Part shown: positions 41,685 through 49,886 of the stretch, in pieces | Position numbering within the stretch: the stretch's first letter is position 1 | How the letters are laid out: the number at the start of each line of letters is the position of its first letter | Source of the DNA: JANWLD01 sp036278875 | GTDB lineage: Bacteria > Patescibacteriota > Saccharimonadia > Saccharimonadales > 2-12-FULL-41-12 | Length of the DNA stretch: 60,765 bases | NCBI GenBank assembly: GCA_036278875.1 | Contig: DASUKF010000030.1 | Coordinates: 1-60,765 of the forward strand | Reading direction: 5' to 3' | Position numbers and translations under genes: made by a program | The notes under the pieces: generated by a model | The model's input: the letters and a program-made list of their open reading frames with translations, nothing else | Database searches by the model: none | What the model was told of the DNA's origin: nothing

Positions 41685-42869
41685 CTACTTGTCCAGCAAC
41701 GCTTCGATCCCGGGCAGTTTCTTGCCGCTCATAAAGTCCAGGCTGGCGCCTCCGCCCGTAGAAACATGTGTAAATTTACCAGCTATGCCCAGCGAATTGA
41801 CTACATCGGCGGTATCGCCGCCACCCACTATGCTTACCGCATCGCTTTCGCTTATAGCCTTGGCTACCTGTTTGGAACCTTCGGCGAACACCGAATTCTC
41901 ATAGTACCCCAGCGGGCCGTTCCAGATTATAGTATGGGCCTGGCTGATAAGTTTTTTTACTTCGTCCAGGCTTTTCTGACCGAAATCAAGTATAAGGTCG
42001 TCTTTTTCAATCTCATCCAGAGTAATTTCACGGCGGTCGTTATCGTCCAGGCTTTTGCCGACAGCTACTCCCGAGAACGGCAGTACGAAGCGCACACCGG
42101 CGGCCTTGGCCTTGCGCAGCACATCTTCGGCCATGGACAGGTCTTCCTGGTCGAACACGCTCTTGCCCACGCTGTAGCTCTGCGCGAACAGAAGTATGTT
42201 AGCCATTACCCCGGCGACCACTATGTTATCGGCGAAAAGCATGAAGTTATCCAGAAGCGGCAATTTGGTTTCCAGTTTGGCTCCGCCGGTTATAGCCAGG
42301 ACGGGTTTTTTCGGGTCGTCTATGGCTTTAGAAAGCTGGCTTATCTCGTTCTCTACCAAAAATCCGGCAACCGATGGCAGGAATTTATCTATGCCTACGG
42401 CTGAAGTGTCGTTCCTGTGTGCGACCGCGAAAGCGTCGAATACGAATATCTCGCCGTAGCCGGCAAGTTTCTTTGCAAAAGCTTCGTCGCCACTCTTTTC
42501 CTCCGGATAAAACCGGGTATTTTGAAGCAGCAATACATCCCCCGGGCCCATTCCGGCCACGGCTTCCTGTGCGGTTTCACCGACCAAATCGTCTACGAAA
42601 CCGACTTTGCGTCCAATAACCTGTGAAGCTTTACGGGCGACCGGCTCCAGACTGAGCTGTTCCTCATGATTTTCCGGCCTGCCGCGATGGCTTAGTATGA
42701 CGATACTGCAATCTTTTTCCAGAAGATAATTAAGTGTAGGCAGACTCGCTTTTATCCTGAAGTCATCCGTTACTTCGCCTTTATCATCGCCCGGAACATT
42801 CCAATCCAGGCGTATGACGATTTTTTTGTTCGCGACATCTATGTCTTTTACGGTTTTCTTTTTGAACAT
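41685..42869 (-). CDS. pgk: Phosphoglycerate kinase
   Basis: ATP-producing step of glycolysis. The 394 residues contain VIRLDWNVP (17-25), SHRGRPE, LLLQNTRFYPEEK, AITGGAKLETKLPLLDN, the hinge region IIWNGPLGYYENSVFAEG, and the nucleotide loop SIVGGGDTADVVNSLG, all normal. Usual RADFNVP is RLDWNVP. A weak AAGGCAAG ribosome site precedes the ATG. It is followed by tpiA; gap is not visible in the window. Confidence 0.94.
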   Translation of the reverse strand: MFKKKTVKDIDVANKKIVIRLDWNVPGDDKGEVTDDFRIKASLPTLNYLLEKDCSIVILSHRGRPENHEEQLSLEPVARKASQVIGRKVGFVDDLVGETAQEAVAGMGPGDVLLLQNTRFYPEEKSGDEAFAKKLAGYGEIFVFDAFAVAHRNDTSAVGIDKFLPSVAGFLVENEISQLSKAIDDPKKPVLAITGGAKLETKLPLLDNFMLFADNIVVAGVMANILLFAQSYSVGKSVFDQEDLSMAEDVLRKAKAAGVRFVLPFSGVAVGKSLDDNDRREITLDEIEKDDLILDFGQKSLDEVKKLISQAHTIIWNGPLGYYENSVFAEGSKQVAKAISESDAVSIVGGGDTADVVNSLGIAGKFTHVSTGGGASLDFMSGKKLPGIEALLDK

Positions 42870-42902
42870 AACTGGCTTGCCTTTAGTTTAACCCCTTGCA
42901 GT

Positions 42903-43478
42903 TTATCTGCGCAAATTAGAGACAAACAGGCTGTCTTCTATCCAGAACCGCCATGGTTTTTCCTGAGCCTTTGATATACCTATCCGCGGTCCGAAAGCTA
43001 TCTTTATATTTTTGAGCTTCGGCTCTGTTACATACAGGCCGCCTTCATATAGAGGTTTGCCGTAATCTTCCTTGGAAATACCCATGGCCTGGACCAATTT
43101 GGCAGGGCCGTTGCACAGGTTGTGTATATTTTCCTGGTTCCGCCGTTTTTTCATCAGCTCTATACCTTGGGTCGGCTCAAGCGCGCGTATCAGCACCCCG
43201 GCACCCACCCCCTCGTTCTCGGCTACTATGTTGAAGCAATAGTGCATGCCGTAGGTGAAGTAGATATATGCATGCCCTGGTGGTCCGAACATCACCGCCG
43301 TCCTCTTGCTCTTGCCTCTATAGCTATGACTGGCTTCGTCCGTTTCGTGATAACTCTCGGTTTCGACGATTATCCCGGCTGTCTTTCCCTCTTCGGTTTC
43401 ATGAACCAGCTCACAGCCCAAAAGAGCATTAGCCAGTTCCTCAACTTTTTTATCCGCATAAAAACTTTCCGGCAGCAT
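42903..43478 (-). CDS. 3-methyladenine DNA glycosylase (MPG/AAG family)
   Basis: Removes alkylated and deaminated purines from DNA. The 191 residues match the AAG fold: LLGCELVHE, IIVETESYHETDEASHSYRGKSKRTAVMFGPPGHAYIYFTYGMHYCFNIV contains the catalytic Glu (in VETESY) and the intercalating Tyr (in YIYFTYGMH), then GVLIRALEPT and NGPAKLVQAMGI. Length is normal. It is a monocistronic gene upstream of pgk. Confidence 0.93.
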   Translation of the reverse strand: MLPESFYADKKVEELANALLGCELVHETEEGKTAGIIVETESYHETDEASHSYRGKSKRTAVMFGPPGHAYIYFTYGMHYCFNIVAENEGVGAGVLIRALEPTQGIELMKKRRNQENIHNLCNGPAKLVQAMGISKEDYGKPLYEGGLYVTEPKLKNIKIAFGPRIGISKAQEKPWRFWIEDSLFVSNLRR

Positions 43479-43563
43479 AAACCGTATTCCTTTTTTACCT
43501 CTGTTATGATACCATTGACAGGTTAATTGTCATGGCTACATAAAACCAATACATTGGTCTTAT

Positions 43564-43638
43564 GGCCCCATCGTCTAACGGCTAGGACACCAGGTTTTCA
43601 TCCTGGCAATAGGGGTTCGATTCCCCTTGGGGTCACCA
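43564..43638 (+). tRNA. tRNA-Glu (anticodon UUC)
   Basis: A 75-nt cloverleaf with acceptor GGCCCCA / TGGGGTC, D-loop CTAACGGCTAGG, anticodon stem CCAGG / CCTGG around loop TTTTCAT (anticodon TTC), T-stem AGGGG / CCCCT with a normal loop TTCGATT, discriminator A and an encoded CCA. It is a substrate of MnmA in this genome. Confidence 0.95.
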
Positions 43639-43646
43639 GATTTATA

Positions 43647-43672
43647 AAACCCTTGCATAAACGCAGGGGTTT
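43647..43672 (+). terminator. Terminator after tRNA-Glu
   Basis: AAACCCTTGC pairs with GCAGGGGTTT over 10 bp (one T-G) around ATAAAC; the following T-run is weak (ATTTAT). Confidence 0.6.
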
Positions 43673-43711
43673 ATTTATGCTTAGTGCAAATATTTAAGCG
43701 TAAGGACAATC

Positions 43712-44413
43712 ATGAAAAAATTAAATGAGAGGGGCTTCGGTGCCGTCGAAGCACTGCTAATAATAGTTGCCCTGGGGATAGTAATAGGCACTATCTTCTA
43801 CGTAAGAAAAGCCAATAATAATGTCGGCAACGGCAACAACGGGACAACCATAAACCAGGGTAAAAATAAGCACGAAACGAATCCGCAGAGCCAGCTGGAA
43901 ACCTATACTTTCGACAAAACCGGCTTGAGTTTCAAGTATCCTAAAGCCTACAAACTGGATGATTTCGGTGCAGACAACGACCCTAATACATTGCCTGGGT
44001 TGGTGTTCGTTTCCAAGATAAGCGACAGTGAAATAAGCAATGCAAGTAACAGAGATTCCTTCGATAAATATCTCAAGTTATCAATCAATGAGTCCGAAAA
44101 TGACCCGGATCCGGTTTTTGCAAAAAAGGAAAAACTTTTCCCCGGCGAACAAAAAATCATAGACACAGTCACCATAAACGGCAAGCAATATTCACTTGTT
44201 AGCGGAACCTATAACGGCTCCGTAGTAAGCGTAACCCTAATGGATTGCGACAGTTCCGATCAATGCACCGACAGGGTAGCCATAAATGATAAGTATTTCA
44301 CGCAAGCCGCTATAGGTTCGGTTGCCAATACCCAGTCATATGCTATTCCAATCAACACATCTTCTTCTGAGTACCAAACATTTATAGATATGTTGAAATC
44401 AATATCGTTCTAA
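43712..44413 (+). CDS. Type IV prepilin-like protein
   Basis: A 233-residue protein starting KKLNERGFGAVEALLII: a short basic leader, a prepilin-peptidase site between Gly 8 and Phe 9, Glu at position 5 of the mature protein, and a hydrophobic helix to about residue 31. That is the type IV pilin N-terminus. The rest is an Asn/Gly-rich linker and a soluble domain (YTFDKTGLSFKYPKAYKL, MDCDSSDQC) with a Cys pair. It is likely a minor pilin or pseudopilin; no other pilus gene is in the window. Pilus systems in Saccharibacteria are used for motility and host contact, but for this gene that is inference. Confidence 0.75.
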   Translation: MKKLNERGFGAVEALLIIVALGIVIGTIFYVRKANNNVGNGNNGTTINQGKNKHETNPQSQLETYTFDKTGLSFKYPKAYKLDDFGADNDPNTLPGLVFVSKISDSEISNASNRDSFDKYLKLSINESENDPDPVFAKKEKLFPGEQKIIDTVTINGKQYSLVSGTYNGSVVSVTLMDCDSSDQCTDRVAINDKYFTQAAIGSVANTQSYAIPINTSSSEYQTFIDMLKSISF

Positions 44414-44417
44414 TATA

Positions 44418-44455
44418 AAAGCCCCCTTACCCATTACGGATGAGGGAGCTTTTTG
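44418..44455 (+). terminator. Terminator after the prepilin-like gene
   Basis: A long stem (AGC-CCC-TTA-CC against GG-TGA-GGG-GCT, two mismatches) around ATTAC, ending GCTTTTTG. A second perfect hairpin GTTTATCC-ACA-GGATAAAC with TTTTT follows at 44540-44563. Confidence 0.65.
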
Positions 44456-44539
44456 AATAATTTTTTGTTTTAGTTTGAGCGGTCAGTCAGTGCTCGTAAC
44501 TGGTTTAAACGTTAGCACAAAACTGCGCTTTTTTCCAGT

Positions 44540-44563
44540 GTTTATCCACAGGATAAACTTTTT
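44540..44563 (+). terminator. Small hairpin with T-run (contains a DnaA-box-like 9-mer)
   Basis: GTTTATCC, loop ACA, GGATAAAC, then TTTTT on the plus strand. It ends just before the stop codon of the convergent LPNTG gene and could act as a second terminator. The same bases include TTATCCACA (44542-44550), the DnaA-box consensus; a single site is not evidence of an origin. Confidence 0.4.
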
Positions 44564-44564
44564 G

Positions 44565-45650
44565 TTAGAACAACTTGGCCAGTCGGCGTGATACAGCGTA
44601 GTAAAGAACCGAGCTGATAGATGTTACACCGAAGAAGGCGGCTATTACGTTGCCCGGGCCGGTATTCGGCAGGCTAGGCGGTGCCTGGGGTGGAACTTTA
44701 GGCGGAACGCCGTGCTTGAAGGTTATCTGGCTTTCACAAGCCGGAGCTGACTTCCACTGGGTCGAACCGTCTGCAAGCTTCACATTTACATAACCTGTGA
44801 GGTTGAAAGTGCCGTCGCCGGAATACTTATGGTTGGCAGACTGCTGCTGTACAACCGTGCCGTCGCCGAAGTCTATCTTATAACCGATTATCTCGGCATT
44901 GTCTACGCTACCTGTTACAGCAGCGTTTACTTCTCTTTCGTCCTTGTTTACTACTGACATACTCAGGAGCTTACAAATACCGGAAGATGGCGGAGGAACA
45001 ACTTTTCTAGTTACCTTTACGTTTAAGGTTACGAATACCCTTTGGTCCCAGCATCCCCAAACATCGCCGTTTGGTGAGTAAGTACCAATCTTGGCGCCTG
45101 TAGTAACGATGCTGTCGCTCAGAGCCTGGGTTCCCGTAGGCTTGGTCCACTGCTGGGCCGAACCCGGAACGTAGCTTAACTGGTACTGGTTGCCATCGGT
45201 ACAGTTTATGGTCATACCGTCGCTTGCGCTGGCCGCGTTGCTTGCACTGATAGTGCTGTTCATTTTGAACGAACTGTTCTGTGCGCTAGGCAGACTAACT
45301 ACAACTTTAGTGTTGTGAGCCACACCCGGGCCGTTACCATCGTTGTTATAAATGGTGTTGGCATTGTTGTGTACGTATACACGCAGGGTGAACTCTTTGC
45401 CGTCTTGGCAAGCAGTGTTCAGTGGGTCTACCGAGTCGGCCGTATCGCCGGCTACTTTGCCCCTGAAGAAATCAGGTTCATCGCCGTTATACGGGGTGCC
45501 CGTGTAGGTGTTGAACACCGGGTGGTCATATCCCGGATCATTCGGGTCGTAGGGTCTGGCGTAGCTGGTGTTACCCAGAGCTACTAGGCTGACCAAGGCT
45601 GCCGCAATAAGCCCTACTGCTGTCTTCTTGAGAATTGATATGCGTTTCAT
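44565..45650 (-). CDS. LPNTG-anchored exported surface protein
   Basis: About 361 residues from the ATG at 45650, which has AAAGGAG upstream; an earlier in-frame ATG at 45668 lacks a ribosome site. Signal peptide about 5-31, cut near SYARP. Beta-rich body with an Ig/PKD-like piece (IGYKIDFGDGTVVQQQSANHKYSGDG), four or more Cys, Pro-rich linker (VPPKVPPQAPP), then LPNTG, a hydrophobic helix and RRLAKLF: a standard sortase sorting signal. It would be linked covalently to a cell-wall or pilin acceptor if a sortase exists. It is last in the operon begun by the VWA/MoxR/DUF58 genes, 28 nt after the poly-proline gene. Confidence 0.8.
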   Translation of the reverse strand: MKRISILKKTAVGLIAAALVSLVALGNTSYARPYDPNDPGYDHPVFNTYTGTPYNGDEPDFFRGKVAGDTADSVDPLNTACQDGKEFTLRVYVHNNANTIYNNDGNGPGVAHNTKVVVSLPSAQNSSFKMNSTISASNAASASDGMTINCTDGNQYQLSYVPGSAQQWTKPTGTQALSDSIVTTGAKIGTYSPNGDVWGCWDQRVFVTLNVKVTRKVVPPPSSGICKLLSMSVVNKDEREVNAAVTGSVDNAEIIGYKIDFGDGTVVQQQSANHKYSGDGTFNLTGYVNVKLADGSTQWKSAPACESQITFKHGVPPKVPPQAPPSLPNTGPGNVIAAFFGVTSISSVLYYAVSRRLAKLF

Positions 45651-45677
45651 CTTAATACTCCTTTGCATATAGCTTAT

Positions 45678-46928
45678 TTAATTTGGCTGCCCCGGTGCAG
45701 GTGCCGGTTCCGGCCCTTTCGGTGGCGGAGGTGGAGGTGGCGGAGGTGGAGGTGGCGGTGGTGGTGGCGGAGGTGGAGGTGGTGGTGGAGGTGGTGGTGG
45801 AGGTGGTGGTGGAGGTGGTGGTGGAGGTGGTGGTCCTCCAGGAGGCGTGCCCGGTGTATTTGGAGTGCCCGGAGTACCCGGGGTATTTGGTGTATTTGGA
45901 GTGCCGGGGCCGCTAGGACTTGGGTTAGGACCCGGTGTTACACCGTGAGGACCGCCTTCGCCTGGGTTAGCACCCGGAGCCGTACCCGGCTGGTTCTCTT
46001 CAGTTTCACCAGGCTGCGGGCTTTCAGCAGTTCCTTCGGTAGTGCCATTGCTGGTACCGGTAGTGCCCCCTGCCTCTTGGTTAGCCTGTCCCTGGTTGCC
46101 TTTGCCCTTCTTATGATGGCCTTTGGCGCCACCTTCGTTCTTCTGATGGTTCTTGTTGTTTGACTCAGGAGTCGGTACACCTTTTATGTACATATTGCCT
46201 GAATCGTCTATAAGCACACTGCCGAAACCGTCAAGATTATCACCGCTGGTATCACGCAGCTTGAATTCAACGCCGTCCATCGTTTCATTGGCTATAACTT
46301 TCTTAAGCTTCATAGCTACTATTTCGTTGCTCGAGTTGCGCACAGCTGTCAGACGGGTAAGTTTTTCGCCCTGGCCGGCCCATGCATCATTGTATTCTCC
46401 GGTCTGATCCAGAGTTTCAGCCGTATCAGCACAATCTTCTCTTGCCCGCTCAAGTCCACCCGGACCATTGTAAGCATTCAGGGTAGTAGAATATTGTCCG
46501 GCATAATCATATGAAGTATCGGTTGCTTTCTTATCGCTGGCAGGTTTGGTGATAGCTGATTCAAGGGCTGCGAGTGAAGGAGCATCGATTCCTTCGCTGT
46601 CGCCCCAAGGTTTGCTGTCGACATACTGCTCGGCTTCGTCGGCATTATTTATGCCGTCTTCAGCCTCTGGGAGAAATGCAGTGTCTTCGAATTTTGCAGC
46701 ATCGGATGAAAGATCAGTGAAATCAGCGGTATCGCAGTCAATTGCCGCAGTGTCCGCGTTAGCAGAACTGGCTCCTACATGAGGTATGCTAGGCAAATCG
46801 CTGCCACCCTTTCCAAGTTCATACGCACCGCCGAGCCCTACTATGGCTATACCTGCAATTGCAAGCGGCTTGCGAATCGTATTGCCTATAAAGGCTCTTA
46901 CGCCTCCCGGCTCTCCTTCTATACTCAT
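45678..46928 (-). CDS. Exported membrane protein with a 38-residue polyproline tract
   Basis: A 416-residue protein: short cytoplasmic head, transmembrane anchor about 20-37 (LAIAGIAIVGLGGAYEL), an acidic outside domain (about 55-260) with a Cys pair (DCDTADF, REDCADT) and a strand-rich end (GVEFKLRDTSGDNLDGFGSVLIDDSGNMYIKG), then basic and Gly/Thr/Pro-rich linkers (GTPNTPNTPGTPGTP) and 38 consecutive prolines, ending KGPEPAPAPGQPN. The proline rod would hold the tail far from the cell. Translation of such a run needs EF-P. It follows the DUF58 gene by about 100 nt on the same strand. Confidence 0.75.
   Translation of the reverse strand: MSIEGEPGGVRAFIGNTIRKPLAIAGIAIVGLGGAYELGKGGSDLPSIPHVGASSANADTAAIDCDTADFTDLSSDAAKFEDTAFLPEAEDGINNADEAEQYVDSKPWGDSEGIDAPSLAALESAITKPASDKKATDTSYDYAGQYSTTLNAYNGPGGLERAREDCADTAETLDQTGEYNDAWAGQGEKLTRLTAVRNSSNEIVAMKLKKVIANETMDGVEFKLRDTSGDNLDGFGSVLIDDSGNMYIKGVPTPESNNKNHQKNEGGAKGHHKKGKGNQGQANQEAGGTTGTSNGTTEGTAESPQPGETEENQPGTAPGANPGEGGPHGVTPGPNPSPSGPGTPNTPNTPGTPGTPNTPGTPPGGPPPPPPPPPPPPPPPPPPPPPPPPPPPPPPPPPPPPPPKGPEPAPAPGQPN
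45720..45833. repeat. Tandem repeat coding for polyproline
   Basis: 114 bp of GGT/GGA/GGC triplets. Left part is irregular, the right part is about four copies of a 12-bp unit (GGTGGTGGTGGA). Read on the minus strand it encodes 38 Pro. Such arrays expand and contract by slippage. Confidence 0.9.
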
Positions 46929-47031
46929 ACTTATACTCCCTTGTGCTTCTTAAGCTTTCCCAAACCCTTTTTCTAAGGTTTCGTCAATTATATCAAATTA
47001 TAGTCATTATGTCAAGCATATTGTATTACGT

Positions 47032-47844
47032 TTATGCTAAACTTGACATCTCCCCTATAGCAGCCGCTATTCCCCCGTCTGCGGCTGCTATGTCATACCC
47101 CTGTTCATATCGGGGGTCGGATATAACACTGGCGACAACAGCTCCGGCTGATTCCAGTCCGGCTACTGCGCTGTCATGGTGCGCTTGAAGCAGCCGGTTA
47201 TATTCACCAAGCTGCGCCCCATCACGGGTATCAAGCTCATATTCGCCGCCCAGGCTTATCCTGCCGACACCTGCCGGTATAGCACGCTCCAGAGGATGGT
47301 TCAGCTTCACGGCAACGACACCGTCCAGACTGCTACGATCAAACCGCATGCCATGGAAATCGCTTATAACTATGGTCAATCCGTCTAAAGCCAGATCCGA
47401 AATCTGACCGGGCAATTCGTTGCGGCTACTAGCTCGCAGGGTTTCAGCATTAGCTATATCGCCCCGGCCGGCAAGGTATATGAACGACTGGTCGGTTACG
47501 CCGGGCAAAGACTCGTCAATAGAGCCGACCAGACCGACCACGGCAGCATCTTTGATTGCCGTAACCCTGGGGTCTTCTGCTCTGCCGGTCCTGTCAGCAA
47601 CTATATTTATATGTAGCGGCCGACTCGGAAACACCTGGCTGACGTGTGGTCTATCCAGCGCTTCGCCCATGGCAAAGGGGTCGATATCTGACGGCTCATG
47701 CCGAGTTGGATCGAATTCCGCTTCTCCGATATATACTCCGTCATAACCGGTTTGGACACTTCTCCTGACATGTTCGCCATATGCATGGCCTGCATTAGCC
47801 TCTAGTGAGGCCAGCGCATCGTGAGTCCTTTGAAGTCTAGCCAT
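47032..47844 (-). CDS. DUF58-family protein of the MoxR operon
   Basis: About 270 residues from the ATG at 47844, which has AAGGAG 8 nt upstream. The middle matches DUF58/vWA-like proteins that accompany MoxR ATPases: EFDPTRHEPSDIDPFAMGEA resembles the family start RxYxxGDxxRxIDWxxxA, and HINIVADRTGRAEDPRVTAI resembles LxLDxSxSMxxG. The metal-site residues are mostly changed (ADRTGR). Then VISDFHGMRF and AVKLNHPLERAIPAGVGRI correspond to the family's SDF and D/E-P-RE-LP segments. DUF58 proteins are thought to be clients or partners of MoxR. Directly downstream of MoxR (24 nt). Confidence 0.8.
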   Translation of the reverse strand: MARLQRTHDALASLEANAGHAYGEHVRRSVQTGYDGVYIGEAEFDPTRHEPSDIDPFAMGEALDRPHVSQVFPSRPLHINIVADRTGRAEDPRVTAIKDAAVVGLVGSIDESLPGVTDQSFIYLAGRGDIANAETLRASSRNELPGQISDLALDGLTIVISDFHGMRFDRSSLDGVVAVKLNHPLERAIPAGVGRISLGGEYELDTRDGAQLGEYNRLLQAHHDSAVAGLESAGAVVASVISDPRYEQGYDIAAADGGIAAAIGEMSSLA

Positions 47845-47867
47845 AACGAACACTCCTTAAAAAATTG

Positions 47868-48872
47868 TTATACGAGTATGGATTTGACGATTTCTTCGAC
47901 TGCGTCGTTAGCGCTGCGTGTAGCAAGCATGCCTACGCGGGCGGTTACGACGAATTCTACCGCTTGCCTTGCTTCGGCTTCGCCGACAGCTTCCTGGCCG
48001 CGGATTGCTGCCAGAGTCCTGGCATTGCGTGAAACCTGCTTGGCAATACGGTGAGGTGCTTCCTGGTAGCCTGCTTCTTCCAGGCTCCGGGCGGCGGCTA
48101 CAACATAGGCAGCGGTTGCCCTTTTAACATCTTCCGGGAAGGCCGTAGCCTGTTCAACACGGTTGCGTATAGCGGTCAAATCATTCAAGGTGACTACCGG
48201 CTCAACTGCATCAGGATTAGGAGTCCAGCCTCCGAGAATATGCAATACGGTATCTTCTTTGTCGGAAGCGTTACCATCACCCAGTACGGCGCCGATTGCG
48301 TGCCTTGAAGCCGTAGCTTTGGATATAGGGAAGGTACCCTGTCGGCCTTCGGCCGGGTTCATGGTTGAAAATCCGCCGATAAGGCCATTGAGCCTGACTA
48401 CACCGGCGGTCGTAACGATTACGCCGGATTCCTGGGCACCAAGCATAGCGTTAGTCGCGTGCGGAGCAACACGGCTGATTTCATCGGCCCATATGAACTT
48501 CGTGTCGGGATGGATTATCGGCTCGATAGTAGTAGTCTCTACCGTTTCTACCCCGTCAACCTGTTTCTTAACTTCCATATGGCCGCCGACAAGGGCGCGA
48601 GCGGTCAGATCGGACAGCGGCGGTATGACCGCCAGATGGCTCTCATCAAGCCCTTCAATAAGCCTGTGGGCATTGCCCGCGAGCGTGGTCTTACCACCGC
48701 CCGGCTCACCTACCAGACCTACGTTAGCGCCGGAACCTATTCCGGTAAGCGTCGCTTCCTTGGCCTTTTCTTCGCCAAGCAAGAGATGGTCCAGCTGTTC
48801 CATGCCTCGCTGGCCGAATTCCTGGGCTTCAGCGGGACTTGCTATTCTACCTGGTGTAATTATGCTGCTCAT
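47868..48872 (-). CDS. MoxR-family AAA+ ATPase
   Basis: A 334-residue chaperone-like AAA+ ATPase. Walker A GEPGGGKT at 55-62, Walker B FIWADEIS around 126-133, sensor region NPAEGRQGTFPISKA, and a C-terminal lid (PHRIAKQVSRNARTLAAIRG) in the MoxR pattern. MoxR ATPases assemble or activate partner complexes and nearly always sit beside VWA and DUF58 genes, as here. AAGGAG lies 8 nt before the ATG. Usual NPIE..GTYPLPEA of MoxR sensor 1 is NPAE..GTFPISKA, a mild divergence. Confidence 0.92.
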   Translation of the reverse strand: MSSIITPGRIASPAEAQEFGQRGMEQLDHLLLGEEKAKEATLTGIGSGANVGLVGEPGGGKTTLAGNAHRLIEGLDESHLAVIPPLSDLTARALVGGHMEVKKQVDGVETVETTTIEPIIHPDTKFIWADEISRVAPHATNAMLGAQESGVIVTTAGVVRLNGLIGGFSTMNPAEGRQGTFPISKATASRHAIGAVLGDGNASDKEDTVLHILGGWTPNPDAVEPVVTLNDLTAIRNRVEQATAFPEDVKRATAAYVVAAARSLEEAGYQEAPHRIAKQVSRNARTLAAIRGQEAVGEAEARQAVEFVVTARVGMLATRSANDAVEEIVKSILV

Positions 48873-48883
48873 ATTAAAACTCC

Positions 48884-49843
48884 TTATTTAACTTTGCTTC
48901 CACGAAATGTTAACGGCATATTGCGGCGGTCTTTCAGCAGACGTATCAGCGCTGCAAGCGACAGGATACCGATTATTTTTTCAGGCAATTTGTCATCTTC
49001 CTTTTTCTTCTTATCGTGGGAAGGCGCCAAATCACCAGCGACCTGCTGTGCTACATTCTTTTTATCCTGATCTTCCCTGTCAATGTATTCCCCGCCGGTT
49101 TTTTCCGCTATGCGCCTGAACTGAGCTGCAGTCTGGGCATCCGTACCCTGGGCTGTGTCAATTACGTCCACCCGGGCATCGACTTCATCAGCCTTATTAA
49201 TTACGTCGCCGGGAGAACCGAACTCGTTGCCATTCGTGGCTATCACTATGGCAGCGGATTTCTTATCGTCTTCCGTCGAAACCGGATTATTTTTCTCAGC
49301 AAGCCTAAGGTCCGCTACGGCCGTGGAGAAAGCCTCGCGCAGCGGCGCGTCACCGAACGGCTCAACCGACGGTACGTCTTCCGGCTTGCTTGGCAGTATC
49401 TGGCCGCCTTTTCCTACAAGAGCGGTAGTTTCGACACTGTCCTCTTCGGCAAACTCCTTAGCAATCCTGTTAGTCTCGGCCTCGGCTGTCGGGGCATCAC
49501 CGTAAGCCGTGGCGCCTGAGCGGTCCACGACCAGTTCCACCTTAGGCTCGTGCGGACCGGGCTGGCCGGTGCCAAGCCAGGCATACGCGTTGGCTGTGGC
49601 GGTTAAGGCAGCTGTAAGGGCAAGCGTAGATACGGCTTTTTCGCCGACAAGCTTCAAGCGTGATACCCTGGACGAAGAAGACGGAGCCATGTCCATTTCA
49701 TTTACATCACCCATTACTTCGGAAACCGGCTCCCTTTCATCGGCAGCCTTACGGGCCATATAATAATCAGTTACGGCGCCGATGGCGTCTCCGCCCGCAA
49801 TAAAAGGGGCTAACTCTACGACTGTCCTCACAATTTCTGACAT
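48884..49843 (-). CDS. VWA-domain membrane protein of the MoxR operon
   Basis: A 319-residue BatA-like protein: cytoplasmic head, transmembrane helix about 69-90 (STLALTAALTATANAYAW), von Willebrand A domain about 105-275 (VELVVDRSGATAYGD, IVIATNGNEFGSPGDV, RRIAEKTGGEYIDRED), second hydrophobic segment about 288-303 and a basic tail. The metal-ion site is degenerate: DxSxS is DRSGA and the usual TDG is TNG. TATAAT at 49851-49856 ends 7 nt before the ATG, so this is the first, leaderless gene of the operon VWA-MoxR-DUF58-polyproline-LPNTG. Confidence 0.85.
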   Translation of the reverse strand: MSEIVRTVVELAPFIAGGDAIGAVTDYYMARKAADEREPVSEVMGDVNEMDMAPSSSSRVSRLKLVGEKAVSTLALTAALTATANAYAWLGTGQPGPHEPKVELVVDRSGATAYGDAPTAEAETNRIAKEFAEEDSVETTALVGKGGQILPSKPEDVPSVEPFGDAPLREAFSTAVADLRLAEKNNPVSTEDDKKSAAIVIATNGNEFGSPGDVINKADEVDARVDVIDTAQGTDAQTAAQFRRIAEKTGGEYIDREDQDKKNVAQQVAGDLAPSHDKKKKEDDKLPEKIIGILSLAALIRLLKDRRNMPLTFRGSKVK

Positions 49844-49850
49844 GCCCTAG

Positions 49851-49856
49851 ATTATA
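49851..49856 (-). promoter_or_regulatory. -10 box TATAAT of the VWA-MoxR-DUF58 operon
   Basis: Perfect TATAAT on the minus strand, 7 nt before the VWA ATG. Start of transcription would coincide with the start codon; downstream genes of the operon instead carry AAGGAG sites. Confidence 0.55.
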
Positions 49857-49886
49857 ACATTAGCGTTATTTTTTGTCAACAATATT

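Noticed and set aside
44542..44550. TTATCCACA, a perfect DnaA-box consensus; another copy at about 1985-1993
   Set aside because: Single isolated sites, one in a hairpin and one within a coding sequence; no cluster, no AT-rich unwinding region and no dnaA/dnaN nearby, so no origin is claimed.
45663..46163. A plus-strand frame rich in Trp and Arg opposite the poly-proline tract
   Set aside because: It is the complement of the GGT/GGA repeat and has no other support.
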